In this document: positions 1-9,242 of the stretch, piece after piece
Position numbering within the stretch: position 1 is the stretch's first letter
Layout: each line of letters begins with the position of its first letter
The notes under the pieces: generated by a model
What the model saw: the letters and a program-made list of their open reading frames with translations, nothing else
What the model was told of the DNA's origin: nothing
Database searches by the model: none
From: a virus
DNA length: 31,641 bases
Virus record (IMG/VR): IMGVR_UViG_3300032516_000110
Coordinates: 1-31,641 of that record
Strand: one strand, 5' to 3'
Position numbers and translations under genes: made by a program

Positions 1-3000
1 ATCTGCGACCATCTTGCCGGATGGCTCGGCAGTCACATACTGCCCCCCATAGGCCCTCAGGGTGATCCTCTCAGGATACTTTGTAGCGGGATCTTTTGGA
101 GGCGTGGGTTCTTTTGGAGGCGTGGGTACTGTTCCCGGCCCTGCCTTGCTGATGACGCTTTCCAGCCTTGACCAGCATGAATCTAGGGTGCTGACGCTAC
201 TATTGATACCTGCTATCCATGCCTCGCCCCCGGCTTTCATGTTTTTCATGATCTGTGTAGATCCGTACACAATCGAGTCTATGAAATCTACGAAAGAGAC
301 GGTCACAAGCTGCTGATTCGTTCTTGCAGATCCTCCGATTAGGCCGCCAGAAGCGAAGGCCTGGTAGGGAAGATACTGATTGAGCAGTTCCTTGGTTCTG
401 CGGGGATCGCTTAGAGGCAGGATCAGTTCAGGCCCAGCCTCTCCGGTCACTGTAAACGTGGGCTTGCTGACAAGGCCGCCTTCGGCCTGCCATGTCCAGC
501 GAGGCATCCAAGGTGGCTGGACCTCGCCTGGTGTGATTTTTCCGACTGCTCCTGGCCCGCCGTTTGCCCACCCTCCATAGAAAGGCCCGACATAAGGCCC
601 GTTGCCCCAGCTTTTAGACGTATCTCTGACATATCCACCCGTTCCCCCCCCTCCTGTGCTGCTGTATTTGTATCCAGCTCCTTCCGCAATCGAGTTAGCG
701 GCCACCCACGCGCCGTTTACGAAGACTTTTACACCTTCATCTATCCCGGTTTTGAATGTGGCTGAATTGGTAATTCCTGCTGATGTCCATTCTGTTGATT
801 TCGCGGTACCTGTGTTTGTCCATTGAGCATTTATACCGACGTGAGTTGCCACAGCGGCGGTGTTGATGCCTGTGGAGGTCGTCTTAGCGTCGGTATTGAT
901 GCCAGTATAAGTCGTCTTGGTGAGGCCAGAAGTTAGCCCTACCATTGTTTGCCAGGTCATGCTGCTTGTCGTAAGCTTCCCGGCCAGGTCTGCGCCGGCG
1001 GGCGGGAGGTAGCTCGCGCCCATTCTGAGGAAATTGCCACCATCAGAAGCATCATTGTATAAAACGCGGCCAGAGTCTCTAACATAATCTCCACCGGCGA
1101 CGGCCTTATTGTAATTCTCGTTTGCAACGCCGCCCGCCTTATTACTAATATCGGAAGCCGTCTCTTTTTGGATGTCTGCTGCGTCCTGGGCACCAACCAC
1201 AATCTCGCCTGCTGCCTTTGCGATAGCAGCATCCAGTTCTTTGAATTGTGCATACCCGGAAGTTGGGCCTATGTAAGACTGTTTGAATATTCCAAGCGTG
1301 TTCTCCTGGGCTAGGCCGAAGTCCGACATGGCTTCACAGAACTTTCCATTTTCGGCGGTGAGTTTCACCAGGGAATTGATGACAGCTCCGGTTCCGAGCG
1401 TCATCTGACCATACTCATCGGACTGAGCATACGCCTGGGCGCACATTTCGGCAGTTATGGCCGTGGATTCTTTGATGGCAGTGAATTGCGATTTTTGGGC
1501 ATCATTGAGAGCACCATATTGCTCAACTGATATTTTATTTCCGGCAACATCCGCATAACCGACTATATTAGAGAATTGATTTGCCTGGATATATTGGCGC
1601 GCCAGGGCCATCGTGCCTTCGCTTATGATGCCATTCCAGCCTGAAACGGCTCGTTGGACTACAGCCGTACCCACCACGGCAGCCACACCGAGGCCGAGAA
1701 CCTCAGCACCCAGAGAAGTTACCGCAGGATGTGTTGCCTGCGAGTTGGCACCAAGAGTAACTAACTTAGTATCCAACTCTTGCACAGGCTGAGAGGTCTT
1801 GGCCGCGCCAAGACCAAGCCGTTCATAGTCTGCTGTGGTGCCTATGAAAGAGGTAGACACCTTAGCTAGAGCCGCTTCCTGATCGAGCGTAAAGCCTGTT
1901 ACCGCTTCACAAGTTGCTCCATATTCAGCCGTTGCCCCGGCTAGATTTTGGGTATTGCTGTAGGCTTCTCTCTGCGCCGGAGTCAGAGAATCCCTGATGA
2001 TGATGCTCTGCTCCTTGAACATACCCTTCATGGATTCTTGCTGAATGCCGAATGGTGAGATGGCTTCACATAATGCGCCCATGTCGTTTGTGATCTTGAA
2101 AACGCCAGGTGAAAGCTCCTGGATAGAGGAAGTTTGGGCTTTGTTTGCTTTGGTGAGTGTTTCGGTGCTGGCCGCAACTTTGGTATTGGATACCGCCAGG
2201 CTGCCTGTAGGCTTGAGCGAGAGGTTCATGCTGTCATAATATTTTATGAGAGCTTCCGTATTGACTTTTATTAGGGGTTCATCTGTCCAGGGATTGAGCG
2301 GAATGGAACCCACATTAACATGTAATCCAGGTGCCTTAGATGGTGCCCGGAGTTGGCCCGCGGGTGCTGAAATTTGAGCTGATCCTTCATCCCTGGCCCA
2401 CATATCAGATACCCATTTGATATCTGTGCCTACTCCTGGCCCGGTTATGGCATCATAGGGGGATGTCATAATAGCCGGGTTGCTTGCCGTATTTGCGATA
2501 GTTACAGGAATCGGAGAACTGGATGCTGAAGATATTGCTTTTGCCTGGGTCGGTGCAATGTTTCTTGGAGAGAAAACCGACTGATCAATACCAAGCTTAC
2601 TAAATATGTTGCCTGTTAGCGTTGGGATTGCTGTCGCTATATTCTTCGGAATGGCCGCAACTTCTTTTGCAATCTGTTTTATGGGTTCGGCAACGGGCTC
2701 TTTATACCATATTCCGCCCATGCCTTTGATGACGGCATCCTCGGAGGCTTTGCGTCTAGCTGAAATATCTTCTTCGGATAGCGTTTTGCCTGCGGTCCAA
2801 TTATCAAGAGCGCCCGTAAACCCTTTTTGGACTCCATCAGAAATTGCACCAATAGGATCGACTAAATCAGGATTTTTTGCCCTCATAACCTCGCCAAGAG
2901 AACTTTTTTGGCCAGTACTGATTACTTTGCCTTCGGGTGTTTGATAATCCCCAGACATATCTTTATTCTGTTCACCCACAGGCAACAAGGACACCTGTTT

Positions 3001-5451
3001 CAAATTGCCTACACGGTCTCTATAATACCCCTGTGCGTCTGGATGCTGAGCGTCTGGGCCGCCCTGTATTTTTCGGACAATGTCATTTGTGCCAATCTTA
3101 TATTTATTTTGTTCTTTCGGTTCGACTACATTCGCGCCCATTTCACGCAGTACTTCAAGCACCCGGACATTTTTAAGAGCTTTTGCAATCGGGTCATTTT
3201 CCGCACTAATGCTATTCGCAAAAGACTGCCCCCCAATAGAGTCAGCAACATCTTTTGATACACCGAAATTCGATGCTTCGTAGTTGGTAAGCGTTTCTCG
3301 TTCAGGTTTTGGCTGTCCTCCGCCTTCGCTGCTTCCGCCGCCTCCACCGCCGCCGCCTCCCTCTTCTACTACCTTCACAGTTACCGTTTTGTCTGGGATG
3401 CCCATAATATAATTGTAGACACCGACAGCAGCATCATACCATGATTGGAGCATCCTCTTGATTTCGCTCTGGGCACCCGATAGGCCCTGGACGATGGCAT
3501 TGCCCATCCTTAGGCCAGCCTCGACAAAACCACCTACAATAGTCGCTAATGCGGTCGTAAAATAGTCATGCAGTTTATTGATATGAGGCTGGATTAAGGT
3601 ATAGATGCCCTCACCAATGCCGGTGGCTATATCTAAAGCAAGTTGCCTCCAATTATTATAAGCTCCGAATGCGGCTTTGACAGCCCCCCAGAAATCGAAA
3701 TTGCCTTCCCCGGACCCAAATAAAGCTTTTATGCCTCCCGCTATGGCATTGGCGATATCTTCCCCTAATCTTTTTGGGCCACCTGAGGATACCCATTCAG
3801 TAGCTTTGTCGTAGATCCAGCTACCGATTTCAAGTACTGAAGATATAGCACCATGTAGGAAAGTGCCAATAGCAGTAATAAGTCTGGTAGCCGCTCCGCT
3901 CCAATCAACGCCTGAACCGCTCCCAAACATGTCAGCTAACTTATCAAGTGCTGGTTTTACCTTGCCTGGTAAGGTTTCCCATACAGTAGTAACTATATCC
4001 ATAACTGCATTAAACCAATCCATCCAGGGTAGGGCCTTGACTTTTTCACCTACACTTCCTAACGTGGTTGTAATAGTTGTGACGGCAGAATTAAACCAAT
4101 CGCCCCAGGGTAATGAGAAAATAAATGTACCCAATCCACTCAGCGAATTTTTGACAGCCGTGATGCCTATCGTAAAAGCATCTTTCAGCATTGAGCCGAC
4201 TTTAGACCAATCTCCGGATGACAGTGCTCTAAAGAATTCGATTATAGTAGGTGTAGCTTCTCGGACCCATGCCGCCAGAGCGTTTACCTTTTCACCCAAT
4301 GGTGTGAGGGCGTCCGAGAATACCTTGATACCTGCTGTATCAATCGAATTCCATAATCCACTTAGTGCATCGGTGAGATTGTTGGTCTGCTTCTCATATT
4401 CCTTTGCCATCGAGGTACCTTCTTTGTACCCCTGGGTGGATACCTTAAGCATCTCGTTATATTTTTTTCCCTGGTCTGCGACCTTTGCCGCTGCCGAAAA
4501 ACCGAACGACCCGAATATCTCTTTCATCTTCAAGGTCTTGTCGAATTCGGAGAGTGGTAATTTGCTGACGGCAGTAGATATCTCTATGATCGTGCCATAA
4601 AGATCTTTAGAGAGCTTATCTTTCATGGCCTGATCGCCAATGCCAAGCATTTGTGCAGCCACTTGATAGCCTTTTATTTTACCGCCAGCCATCAAGCCTT
4701 CCAGGGTCATTGAGCGCAGAGCTGTTGCAGCCTCATCGCCCTTGATGCCCTTGGTTTCCAGCAGAGCGCCAAAGGCAGCGGTGGCCTCAAGATTCTGCTT
4801 AAATGTACCTGCAACGCCGCCCGCAGCAGCTAAGTATGACAGCAAATTCTTTTCAGTCGCCGCATATTTATTACCAAGCTCGTTTATGGATGAGCCCGCC
4901 TTATCAAACATCTTGGCGGTTCCGCCTGCAGCTTCCGTTTGCTTCTCCCATAAGGTTGATATGACTCCCAACTGAGATGTAGCATCCTGGGCACTTACCC
5001 CAAAAGCGCCCTGTGCCTGGAGAATGGATTTTGTGGCACTCACGATCTGATCATTTGCGATACCCAGAGATCCGAGACCCCCGGCCACGGTGGTAATATC
5101 TGCTTTACTCGCGCCCTTCGTGGTGGAATATAATTCAAGAAGGGCGTCATTAAGTTTATTGGCTTCCGCCGTGCCCTTCTCCAAGCCGGTAGTTTTGAAA
5201 ACACCACCCGCCATTTTCTCCCATTCCATAGCGGATTTTCCAAATAGAGCACCAGTGGCGACTAGAGCAGTTGTGAACAGAGCCACGCCAGCAATCAAGG
5301 CCATTCCAATAGCCTTGCCAGCACCGACGGCTATACCTTCCAGCTTGCGGAATGATCCGGTTGCATGATCTCCGATACCAGATAGAGCACCCTTAATAGA
5401 ATTGATGCCTGAATGGAAGCCGGAGGCGTCCAAGATAGCCCTAAAATTCAT
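1..5451 (-). CDS. tail tape measure protein (3' partial)
   Basis: This frame is open from an ATG at 5451 to the left edge: I read it codon by codon and found no stop over 1817 codons, so the C-terminus is missing. The protein sets tail length and is threaded through the tail tube during assembly. Visible features are an N-terminal start MNFRAILDASGF, a hydrophobic Ala/Gly stretch (about residues 40-65), alternating amphipathic and hydrophobic segments rich in Trp, Gly and Ala (about 390-690), a poly-Gly linker near residue 700, and a C-terminal motif TGEAGPELILPLSDP near residue 1670. The last is characteristic of tape measure proteins. It follows the two tail-chaperone frames, the usual order in siphoviruses. 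At roughly 1.5 angstrom per residue (family rule) the tail would be about 270 nm or more. A Cys-Glu-Ala motif block recurs near residues 1120 and 1368. The function is certain; the total length is unknown. Confidence 0.96.
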   Translation of the reverse strand, partial: MNFRAILDASGFHSGINSIKGALSGIGDHATGSFRKLEGIAVGAGKAIGMALIAGVALFTTALVATGALFGKSAMEWEKMAGGVFKTTGLEKGTAEANKLNDALLELYSTTKGASKADITTVAGGLGSLGIANDQIVSATKSILQAQGAFGVSAQDATSQLGVISTLWEKQTEAAGGTAKMFDKAGSSINELGNKYAATEKNLLSYLAAAGGVAGTFKQNLEATAAFGALLETKGIKGDEAATALRSMTLEGLMAGGKIKGYQVAAQMLGIGDQAMKDKLSKDLYGTIIEISTAVSKLPLSEFDKTLKMKEIFGSFGFSAAAKVADQGKKYNEMLKVSTQGYKEGTSMAKEYEKQTNNLTDALSGLWNSIDTAGIKVFSDALTPLGEKVNALAAWVREATPTIIEFFRALSSGDWSKVGSMLKDAFTIGITAVKNSLSGLGTFIFSLPWGDWFNSAVTTITTTLGSVGEKVKALPWMDWFNAVMDIVTTVWETLPGKVKPALDKLADMFGSGSGVDWSGAATRLITAIGTFLHGAISSVLEIGSWIYDKATEWVSSGGPKRLGEDIANAIAGGIKALFGSGEGNFDFWGAVKAAFGAYNNWRQLALDIATGIGEGIYTLIQPHINKLHDYFTTALATIVGGFVEAGLRMGNAIVQGLSGAQSEIKRMLQSWYDAAVGVYNYIMGIPDKTVTVKVVEEGGGGGGGGGSSEGGGQPKPERETLTNYEASNFGVSKDVADSIGGQSFANSISAENDPIAKALKNVRVLEVLREMGANVVEPKEQNKYKIGTNDIVRKIQGGPDAQHPDAQGYYRDRVGNLKQVSLLPVGEQNKDMSGDYQTPEGKVISTGQKSSLGEVMRAKNPDLVDPIGAISDGVQKGFTGALDNWTAGKTLSEEDISARRKASEDAVIKGMGGIWYKEPVAEPIKQIAKEVAAIPKNIATAIPTLTGNIFSKLGIDQSVFSPRNIAPTQAKAISSASSSPIPVTIANTASNPAIMTSPYDAITGPGVGTDIKWVSDMWARDEGSAQISAPAGQLRAPSKAPGLHVNVGSIPLNPWTDEPLIKVNTEALIKYYDSMNLSLKPTGSLAVSNTKVAASTETLTKANKAQTSSIQELSPGVFKITNDMGALCEAISPFGIQQESMKGMFKEQSIIIRDSLTPAQREAYSNTQNLAGATAEYGATCEAVTGFTLDQEAALAKVSTSFIGTTADYERLGLGAAKTSQPVQELDTKLVTLGANSQATHPAVTSLGAEVLGLGVAAVVGTAVVQRAVSGWNGIISEGTMALARQYIQANQFSNIVGYADVAGNKISVEQYGALNDAQKSQFTAIKESTAITAEMCAQAYAQSDEYGQMTLGTGAVINSLVKLTAENGKFCEAMSDFGLAQENTLGIFKQSYIGPTSGYAQFKELDAAIAKAAGEIVVGAQDAADIQKETASDISNKAGGVANENYNKAVAGGDYVRDSGRVLYNDASDGGNFLRMGASYLPPAGADLAGKLTTSSMTWQTMVGLTSGLTKTTYTGINTDAKTTSTGINTAAVATHVGINAQWTNTGTAKSTEWTSAGITNSATFKTGIDEGVKVFVNGAWVAANSIAEGAGYKYSSTGGGGTGGYVRDTSKSWGNGPYVGPFYGGWANGGPGAVGKITPGEVQPPWMPRWTWQAEGGLVSKPTFTVTGEAGPELILPLSDPRRTKELLNQYLPYQAFASGGLIGGSARTNQQLVTVSFVDFIDSIVYGSTQIMKNMKAGGEAWIAGINSSVSTLDSCWSRLESVISKAGPGTVPTPPKEPTPPKDPATKYPERITLRAYGGQYVTAEPSGKMVAD

Positions 5452-5501
5452 ATCTTCCGCACTAATGTAAAACACCGCCTATAAAAATATACAAAATGGG
5501 G

Positions 5502-5807
5502 TTAATCCTCGTTCTCTTCTTTCTTCTTGGTCGCCTGTATCGCCTTTTGCCACATGGTTTCGCGGTCAGGATAGTTCTCTGCGCCTGGGTGGGCACCCTT
5601 GAAGCTGCTGTCTTTCCGGTCCTTTTCGTAGGCTTCTTTTTCGCGGCGATTGTATTCAGAGAGACATTCCATATCGAGAATGAGCTTATCAATACCAGAT
5701 AAGCTATTAATGAATTCGCGCGGGAAAAGTTTGTAGTATTCAAACGCCGCATGGGTCGGTGTTCCTAGCGTCGGAAACCTCATACATAGCTGCGTCACTA
5801 AGTTCAT
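5502..5807 (-). CDS. second tail assembly chaperone frame (gpT-like position)
   Basis: A 101-residue charged protein frame between the first chaperone frame and the tape measure gene. Its ATG at 5807 lies inside the preceding gene, 68 nt before that gene stops, and no good Shine-Dalgarno sequence precedes it. The C-terminus is strongly Lys/Glu-rich (ends KKKEENED). Position, overlap and size match the second part of the G/GT chaperone pair of tailed phages, whose distal part is often made only as a frameshift fusion. It lies in the +1 (equivalently -2) frame relative to the upstream gene. It could instead be an independently started overlapping gene. I recognise the role from position, not from sequence. 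Confidence 0.7.
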   Translation of the reverse strand: MNLVTQLCMRFPTLGTPTHAAFEYYKLFPREFINSLSGIDKLILDMECLSEYNRREKEAYEKDRKDSSFKGAHPGAENYPDRETMWQKAIQATKKKEENED

Positions 5808-6279
5808 TAGCTCGGTTCTGGACAGTTTCGGGCTGATCGAGCGCGCCGGGAAACATCATCTCATTCAAGAGATTCCAATCTCTGGGTGAGAAGATACTTA
5901 GGCATATTTGTTTTCTGGCGAGCAGTTCTTCTTTGGTAGTATTCTTTAGAAGTTCTTTTCTATCGACATCGTTTACTATGTGCCATCCATCCATTAGGCC
6001 CATATTCACTTTTTTGGCGAATATGCGTCGAGTTTTGGCGGGGTCGTTGACTTCGTTTTCTTTAAATCTCTCGCCAGCCGATGCCTCCAGGCCATGTGCG
6101 AAATCCATTTCCATGATCCGAAGCTTGAGAATTTTGTGTCCGACATGCAACGGAAACGTCTTTATGACCGGCTTTAGTGCCTCTCTCAATGCATCCAAAT
6201 TGTTTTGATCAATGAATTCGTCTTCATTCTGAGCCTCGATTGGGGTAGGCTCATCAAATACTTCAGATTTCTTGGACAT
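5740..6279 (-). CDS. tail assembly chaperone (gpG-like position)
   Basis: A 179-residue acidic, mostly helical protein, starting MSKKSEVFDEPTPIEAQNED, directly downstream of the tube protein and just before the tape measure region. In tailed phages the gene pair here encodes chaperones that coat the tape measure protein and recruit tube subunits. The ATG at 6279 has a GGGAG ribosome site about 9 nt upstream. The gene ends in GTT TGA, and a +1 slip on that last sense codon would continue into the following frame. The family assignment rests on synteny; no catalytic motif is expected. Confidence 0.72.
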   Translation of the reverse strand: MSKKSEVFDEPTPIEAQNEDEFIDQNNLDALREALKPVIKTFPLHVGHKILKLRIMEMDFAHGLEASAGERFKENEVNDPAKTRRIFAKKVNMGLMDGWHIVNDVDRKELLKNTTKEELLARKQICLSIFSPRDWNLLNEMMFPGALDQPETVQNRANELSDAAMYEVSDARNTDPCGV

Positions 6280-6301
6280 AATGGTATTCTCCCTTTGTGG
6301 A

Positions 6302-6406
6302 TTAGGTTAGGTAAGGGAGCCGGGGGACGGGTTGACCGCCTGATCCTGGGTAGCAATGCCAGGCTTTGTACGCCCCGGCTCCGATGGGTAAAACATAAGG
6401 CCGCAT
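6302..6406 (-). CDS. possible 34-residue leaderless peptide
   Basis: In the 176-nt gap between the tube and chaperone genes a short frame starts at ATG 6406 and ends at 6302, reading MRPYVLPIGAGAYKAWHCYP and 14 further residues. An AT-rich AAAATATAATTTC stretch lies about 25-30 nt upstream, the spacing of an archaeal TATA box for a leaderless start. The peptide is rich in Gly, Pro and aromatic residues and resembles nothing I know. It may simply be a leader of the chaperone transcript. Confidence 0.25.
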   Translation of the reverse strand: MRPYVLPIGAGAYKAWHCYPGSGGQPVPRLPYLT

Positions 6407-6429
6407 AAAAAAAGTGGCCTCAAACGCAG

Positions 6430-6445
6430 TACAGAAATTATATTT
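6430..6445 (-). promoter_or_regulatory. candidate TATA box before the chaperone and tape genes
   Basis: An AT-rich AAAATATAAT stretch follows the tube gene stop on the minus strand and would start transcription near 6410. It could give the chaperone and tape genes their own late transcript. The evidence is composition and spacing only. Confidence 0.3.
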
Positions 6446-6455
6446 TCGGTTGGAT

Positions 6456-8117
6456 TTAAGTATAGGCCGAAGCCTTATCATTGACACACGTGATTGAAGG
6501 TTTCCCGGTGCTCACCAGAGCGCCCACGCCTGATGTATGGTAGGCTGAAAGTGTGGCCTTCTTGAAGTCTCTGCCCCCCGATTCGGATACATTCTCGATC
6601 ATGTTGTTTTCGCACTTGACTCTCAAGTATCTGAGGGCATGGCTGTAGACGTAGTACCTATCCAGAGCTGCGCCAAGTGTGCTCGATGAGAAGAGCAGCT
6701 TGATTCCATCGGCCAGGTCTTGAGTCTGCGCGGCCATTGTGGTCAAGCCGCCGTTGGATACTGATGTGAGGCCTGTCTCAGTTCCGCTGTTTGCGACACC
6801 GAGCTTGAGCGTGACATCAACCGTGTTCCTGGTGGCCGGAGTGACTACAGGCTGCTTGCTGGCGTGTGTGATAGTGTAGTTTCCGCCGCCGAAGGCGCAG
6901 GTCATAGCCGAGTAATCTCCTCCCAATGCCTGGATAGCCGTCTGGATTGCGGATGCGATGGTTGCTCCGGCCACAAGACCCGCATAGTTGAAGGTGACTA
7001 CAGAAGCCGCTCCGGTATCGAGTGCCAGCTTGAAGCTGCCAGACATGATATTCTCCACAGAGGACCATGCGCTCCACTTGCCGCCAGTACAGGACCTGTA
7101 AGAGTAGGTGTCAGGAGTGCCCTGAGCGAGCTTGATCTCATACATGGACAGAGAGGCAGCTCCGCCAGAGTAGGTTCCGCTCACTATTACGGTTGTGGTG
7201 CCGATGTTGTTGAGATCCGCTTCACCCCAGGGATAGGCAGCGTTGCCGATGATATCCCCGAAGGCCGTAAACTGGTAATCCACCACGCCCGCGTTGTCGT
7301 GCTGCTGAGTGGCTGTTGGGTCTGCATCCGTGCCTTCATACCACCGCGCCATTTCTTCGCCATCGGTATCTACGAAATCGATATCTATAGTAGTATCGAT
7401 CTTCGAAGAGGTAACGAGCTGAGGCGAGCCGGAACCGGCTATGTGGAGGCCGTCCTTGCTGTTCGCCCCAAACACGGTGTTCAGCTTTGAAGCGAACTTG
7501 ATCTGCTCCCAGGTGTCACGGATGGCCGCGCCGGGTTGCCCCCATTCCAGGCGAGCTTGCAGAGCGTTCAGAGCCTGGGGCATGAGGGCCTCAAGATCGG
7601 CATAGCTGGCTGAGCCGAAATCTGAGGCGTTATACATGTCCGCGCCTTTCAGATCAAAGACTGGCTGGACATCTCCATCGTCTCGCTTGATCGTGAGCGA
7701 GAAGGTATCCGGAGCCATCATCCTGATCTTCTTATCCTGGATGCCATCGTGAACCCACACGGTAAGCGTCTTGAAGGGGACGGCGCGGGTGAAGACATGC
7801 GGATATGCGCCTGTAGTACCTATCTGCGAGCCTATGACATCGCTTCCCATGTGGGCCAGCAGAAGCTCACCCAGGCCGTTATCTTCCAGCAGCGGAAGCA
7901 TAGGCAGGCTCATGTCGGTAGTCTCAGGCTTGCGCCAGGGTAGCACAGGATCGGGATTGCCATAAACCTGTCTCTGGCCGGTGGCCTTCGTATTCTTGGG
8001 TCTCGATTCGGCGCCCAGGCAAATATAAACGCCCGGCACGACTTCGGCAACGCCAGACACGGCCTCAACCTTGAGCGCCACATTTAGAGTTGTCGAGCTA
8101 ACTGCTCCTGTAGCCAT
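6456..8117 (-). CDS. major tail tube protein with large insert
   Basis: A 553-residue protein, beta-rich, with N-terminus MATGAVSSTTLNVALKVEAV and the overall look of long phage tail tube proteins. Position fits: it follows the gp10-like and tail-terminator genes and precedes the chaperones. The N-terminal part (to about residue 290) and the last roughly 90 residues look like the tube core. Between them lies a Gly/Ser/Thr-rich region (about 300-460, with segments such as SGTYSGGAASLSMYEIKLAQ) that may be an exposed extra domain. The ATG at 8117 has an AAGGAG ribosome site 13 nt upstream. At 553 residues it is much longer than the 150-300 usual for simple tubes, so a surface-decorating insert is likely (inference). 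Confidence 0.85.
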   Translation of the reverse strand: MATGAVSSTTLNVALKVEAVSGVAEVVPGVYICLGAESRPKNTKATGQRQVYGNPDPVLPWRKPETTDMSLPMLPLLEDNGLGELLLAHMGSDVIGSQIGTTGAYPHVFTRAVPFKTLTVWVHDGIQDKKIRMMAPDTFSLTIKRDDGDVQPVFDLKGADMYNASDFGSASYADLEALMPQALNALQARLEWGQPGAAIRDTWEQIKFASKLNTVFGANSKDGLHIAGSGSPQLVTSSKIDTTIDIDFVDTDGEEMARWYEGTDADPTATQQHDNAGVVDYQFTAFGDIIGNAAYPWGEADLNNIGTTTVIVSGTYSGGAASLSMYEIKLAQGTPDTYSYRSCTGGKWSAWSSVENIMSGSFKLALDTGAASVVTFNYAGLVAGATIASAIQTAIQALGGDYSAMTCAFGGGNYTITHASKQPVVTPATRNTVDVTLKLGVANSGTETGLTSVSNGGLTTMAAQTQDLADGIKLLFSSSTLGAALDRYYVYSHALRYLRVKCENNMIENVSESGGRDFKKATLSAYHTSGVGALVSTGKPSITCVNDKASAYT

Positions 8118-8139
8118 ATTTGAAAACTCCTTAAAAATT

Positions 8140-8153
8140 CTATTTGCAAATAG
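8140..8153. promoter_or_regulatory. 14-bp perfect palindrome upstream of the tube gene
   Basis: CTATTTGCAAATAG is a perfect palindrome in an AT-rich 81-nt spacer between the tail terminator stop and the tube gene start. It lies just upstream of the tube gene ribosome site. It could be an operator or a small hairpin shaping tube expression. Role unknown. Confidence 0.4.
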
Positions 8154-8198
8154 ATTAAAAAATGTTAGAAGTTAATTGGGATTGGTGATGGTAATAAT

Positions 8199-8675
8199 TC
8201 AAGAATCCAGATACTTCAGTCTCACAGTTCCAATGATCTCGACGCGATCAGGACCCGCGCCCGGCGATAGGCCCCCGTCCATGCTGTTGCCTCCATCCAG
8301 GGGTGCGAAGTTGAGCCTCAGCACCAGCACACGATAAGATATGGCGTTGTAGGTGCAATACAGCCCGCCCTTCAGGAGGTCTTTGATCCTCTCCACAATA
8401 GCGTTTGCAGCAGCATCATCTGTTCCGATTGAAATGACATGTATCTCTATGAGCTGGTCTTCTTCAGTTCCACGATGAAAATAACAACCTGGAAGCGGCG
8501 TCGTTATACATTGCAAGTTCCGCACTCCAATGCAAGCCTGTTTCGGGCCTGTGAGATATGAGTCTGCCGCAGAGCGCCGGAAGCCTGGGACCACGAAATC
8601 CACCAGGCCGCCAAGGGTGTCGTCGTTCTGCAAAACCTGAGAAATCAGGTTCACGTATAGGGAGGCATCTGCCAT
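8199..8675 (-). CDS. tail terminator / tail completion protein
   Basis: A 158-residue protein that begins MADASLYVNLISQVLQNDDT and has alternating helix and strand segments, including a central HVISIGTDDAAANAIVERIK helix and a beta-rich C-terminus ending GTVRLKYLDS. The size, the helix-strand pattern and the place between the gp10-like gene and the tube gene match phage tail terminators, which cap the tail tube and join it to the head. The gp10-like stop is 5 nt upstream of this ATG. The assignment depends mainly on synteny. Confidence 0.68.
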   Translation of the reverse strand: MADASLYVNLISQVLQNDDTLGGLVDFVVPGFRRSAADSYLTGPKQACIGVRNLQCITTPLPGCYFHRGTEEDQLIEIHVISIGTDDAAANAIVERIKDLLKGGLYCTYNAISYRVLVLRLNFAPLDGGNSMDGGLSPGAGPDRVEIIGTVRLKYLDS

Positions 8676-8680
8676 TTAAA

Positions 8681-9136
8681 TCAAAATCCTGCCATGCTTG
8701 CCATCTCATCTATCCCGGAGGAGGCTATGTTCTGGGTGATCGACCGCCCACCCAGGCCCGCTGTGATGTTGCGCTGGAAGAGATTCTTCATCTCGGACTG
8801 TGCGGCTATCCAACCACGCTCGATTGGATGAAAAAGTCTTTCCTGGCGGGCACCATAGTTAAACCCCCCATTTGGCTTATCTGATGGTGGGTTTCCTGCG
8901 AAAGCGCCCCGGCTGCCTACCCAGAGTTCCACTTTCATCGCGCCGATCTTCTTGACCTCTGCATGAATAGAACTATCCCACGTAGTTGTTAACTTATGTG
9001 TGAGGGGATGGATCTCATTCGTGGCCAGCACGCCCATCTGCTTAGCGGTCTTCTCCAATGTGGCCTCGATGTTCTTGACTCGATTGTTGAGGGAGGCCAT
9101 CACCTGGGAGGCATTCGTGAACTCGATTTTGGTCAT
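8681..9136 (-). CDS. HK97 gp10-like head-tail connector / minor tail protein
   Basis: A 151-residue protein starting MTKIEFTNASQVMASLNNRV, with an N-terminal helix followed by a region resembling HK97 gp10 proteins (a WVGSRGAFAG segment, then a FNYGARQERLFHP turn) and a C-terminal helix. Such proteins act at the head-tail interface. The gene start at 9136 sits 1 nt from the TTCAC pentamer bordering transposon element 1. In the present arrangement the upstream sequence CAAGGTGAA before the ATG therefore comes partly from the element left end and supplies a ribosome site. Expression may now depend on that junction. Confidence 0.75.
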   Translation of the reverse strand: MTKIEFTNASQVMASLNNRVKNIEATLEKTAKQMGVLATNEIHPLTHKLTTTWDSSIHAEVKKIGAMKVELWVGSRGAFAGNPPSDKPNGGFNYGARQERLFHPIERGWIAAQSEMKNLFQRNITAGLGGRSITQNIASSGIDEMASMAGF

Positions 9137-9147
9137 TTCACCTTGTT

Positions 9148-9189
9148 GCCCAAGGAGGCCCCATCCTTCAGGTTGGGGAGGAATTGGGC
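9148..9189 (+). repeat. left-end stem-loop of element 1
   Basis: Outer arms GCCCAA and TTGGGC flank an inner hairpin CCCCATCC / GGTTGGGG (one mismatch), separated by the unpaired segments ggaggc-like and aggaa. The same design occurs at 10528-10571 with different but complementary outer arms. This is the expected form of a single-strand recognition hairpin of an IS200/IS605 left end. Confidence 0.7.
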
Positions 9190-9207
9190 GGATTCGTTTC
9201 GTAGATA

Positions 9208-9217
9208 GTTATTTATA
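9208..9217 (+). promoter_or_regulatory. candidate TATA box of tnpB
   Basis: TTATTTATAC lies about 27-35 nt upstream of the tnpB ATG (9243), inside the left end of element 1. The spacing fits an archaeal promoter producing a nearly leaderless transcript. Confidence 0.45.
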
Positions 9218-9242
9218 CTCATAGAGTTATCTCCTCAATACA

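Noticed and set aside
3863-4600. 245-codon plus-strand frame
   Set aside because: It is antisense to the tape measure gene, which is continuously open here.
5462-5752. 96-codon minus frame as the second chaperone part (-1 frame)
   Set aside because: The product is Arg/Lys-rich and hydrophobic at the end without sense, and the frame at 5502-5807 fits the charged chaperone pattern better.
6864-7490. 208-codon plus-strand frame
   Set aside because: It is antisense to the tail tube gene and has a Cys/Arg/Gly-rich composition typical of a shadow.
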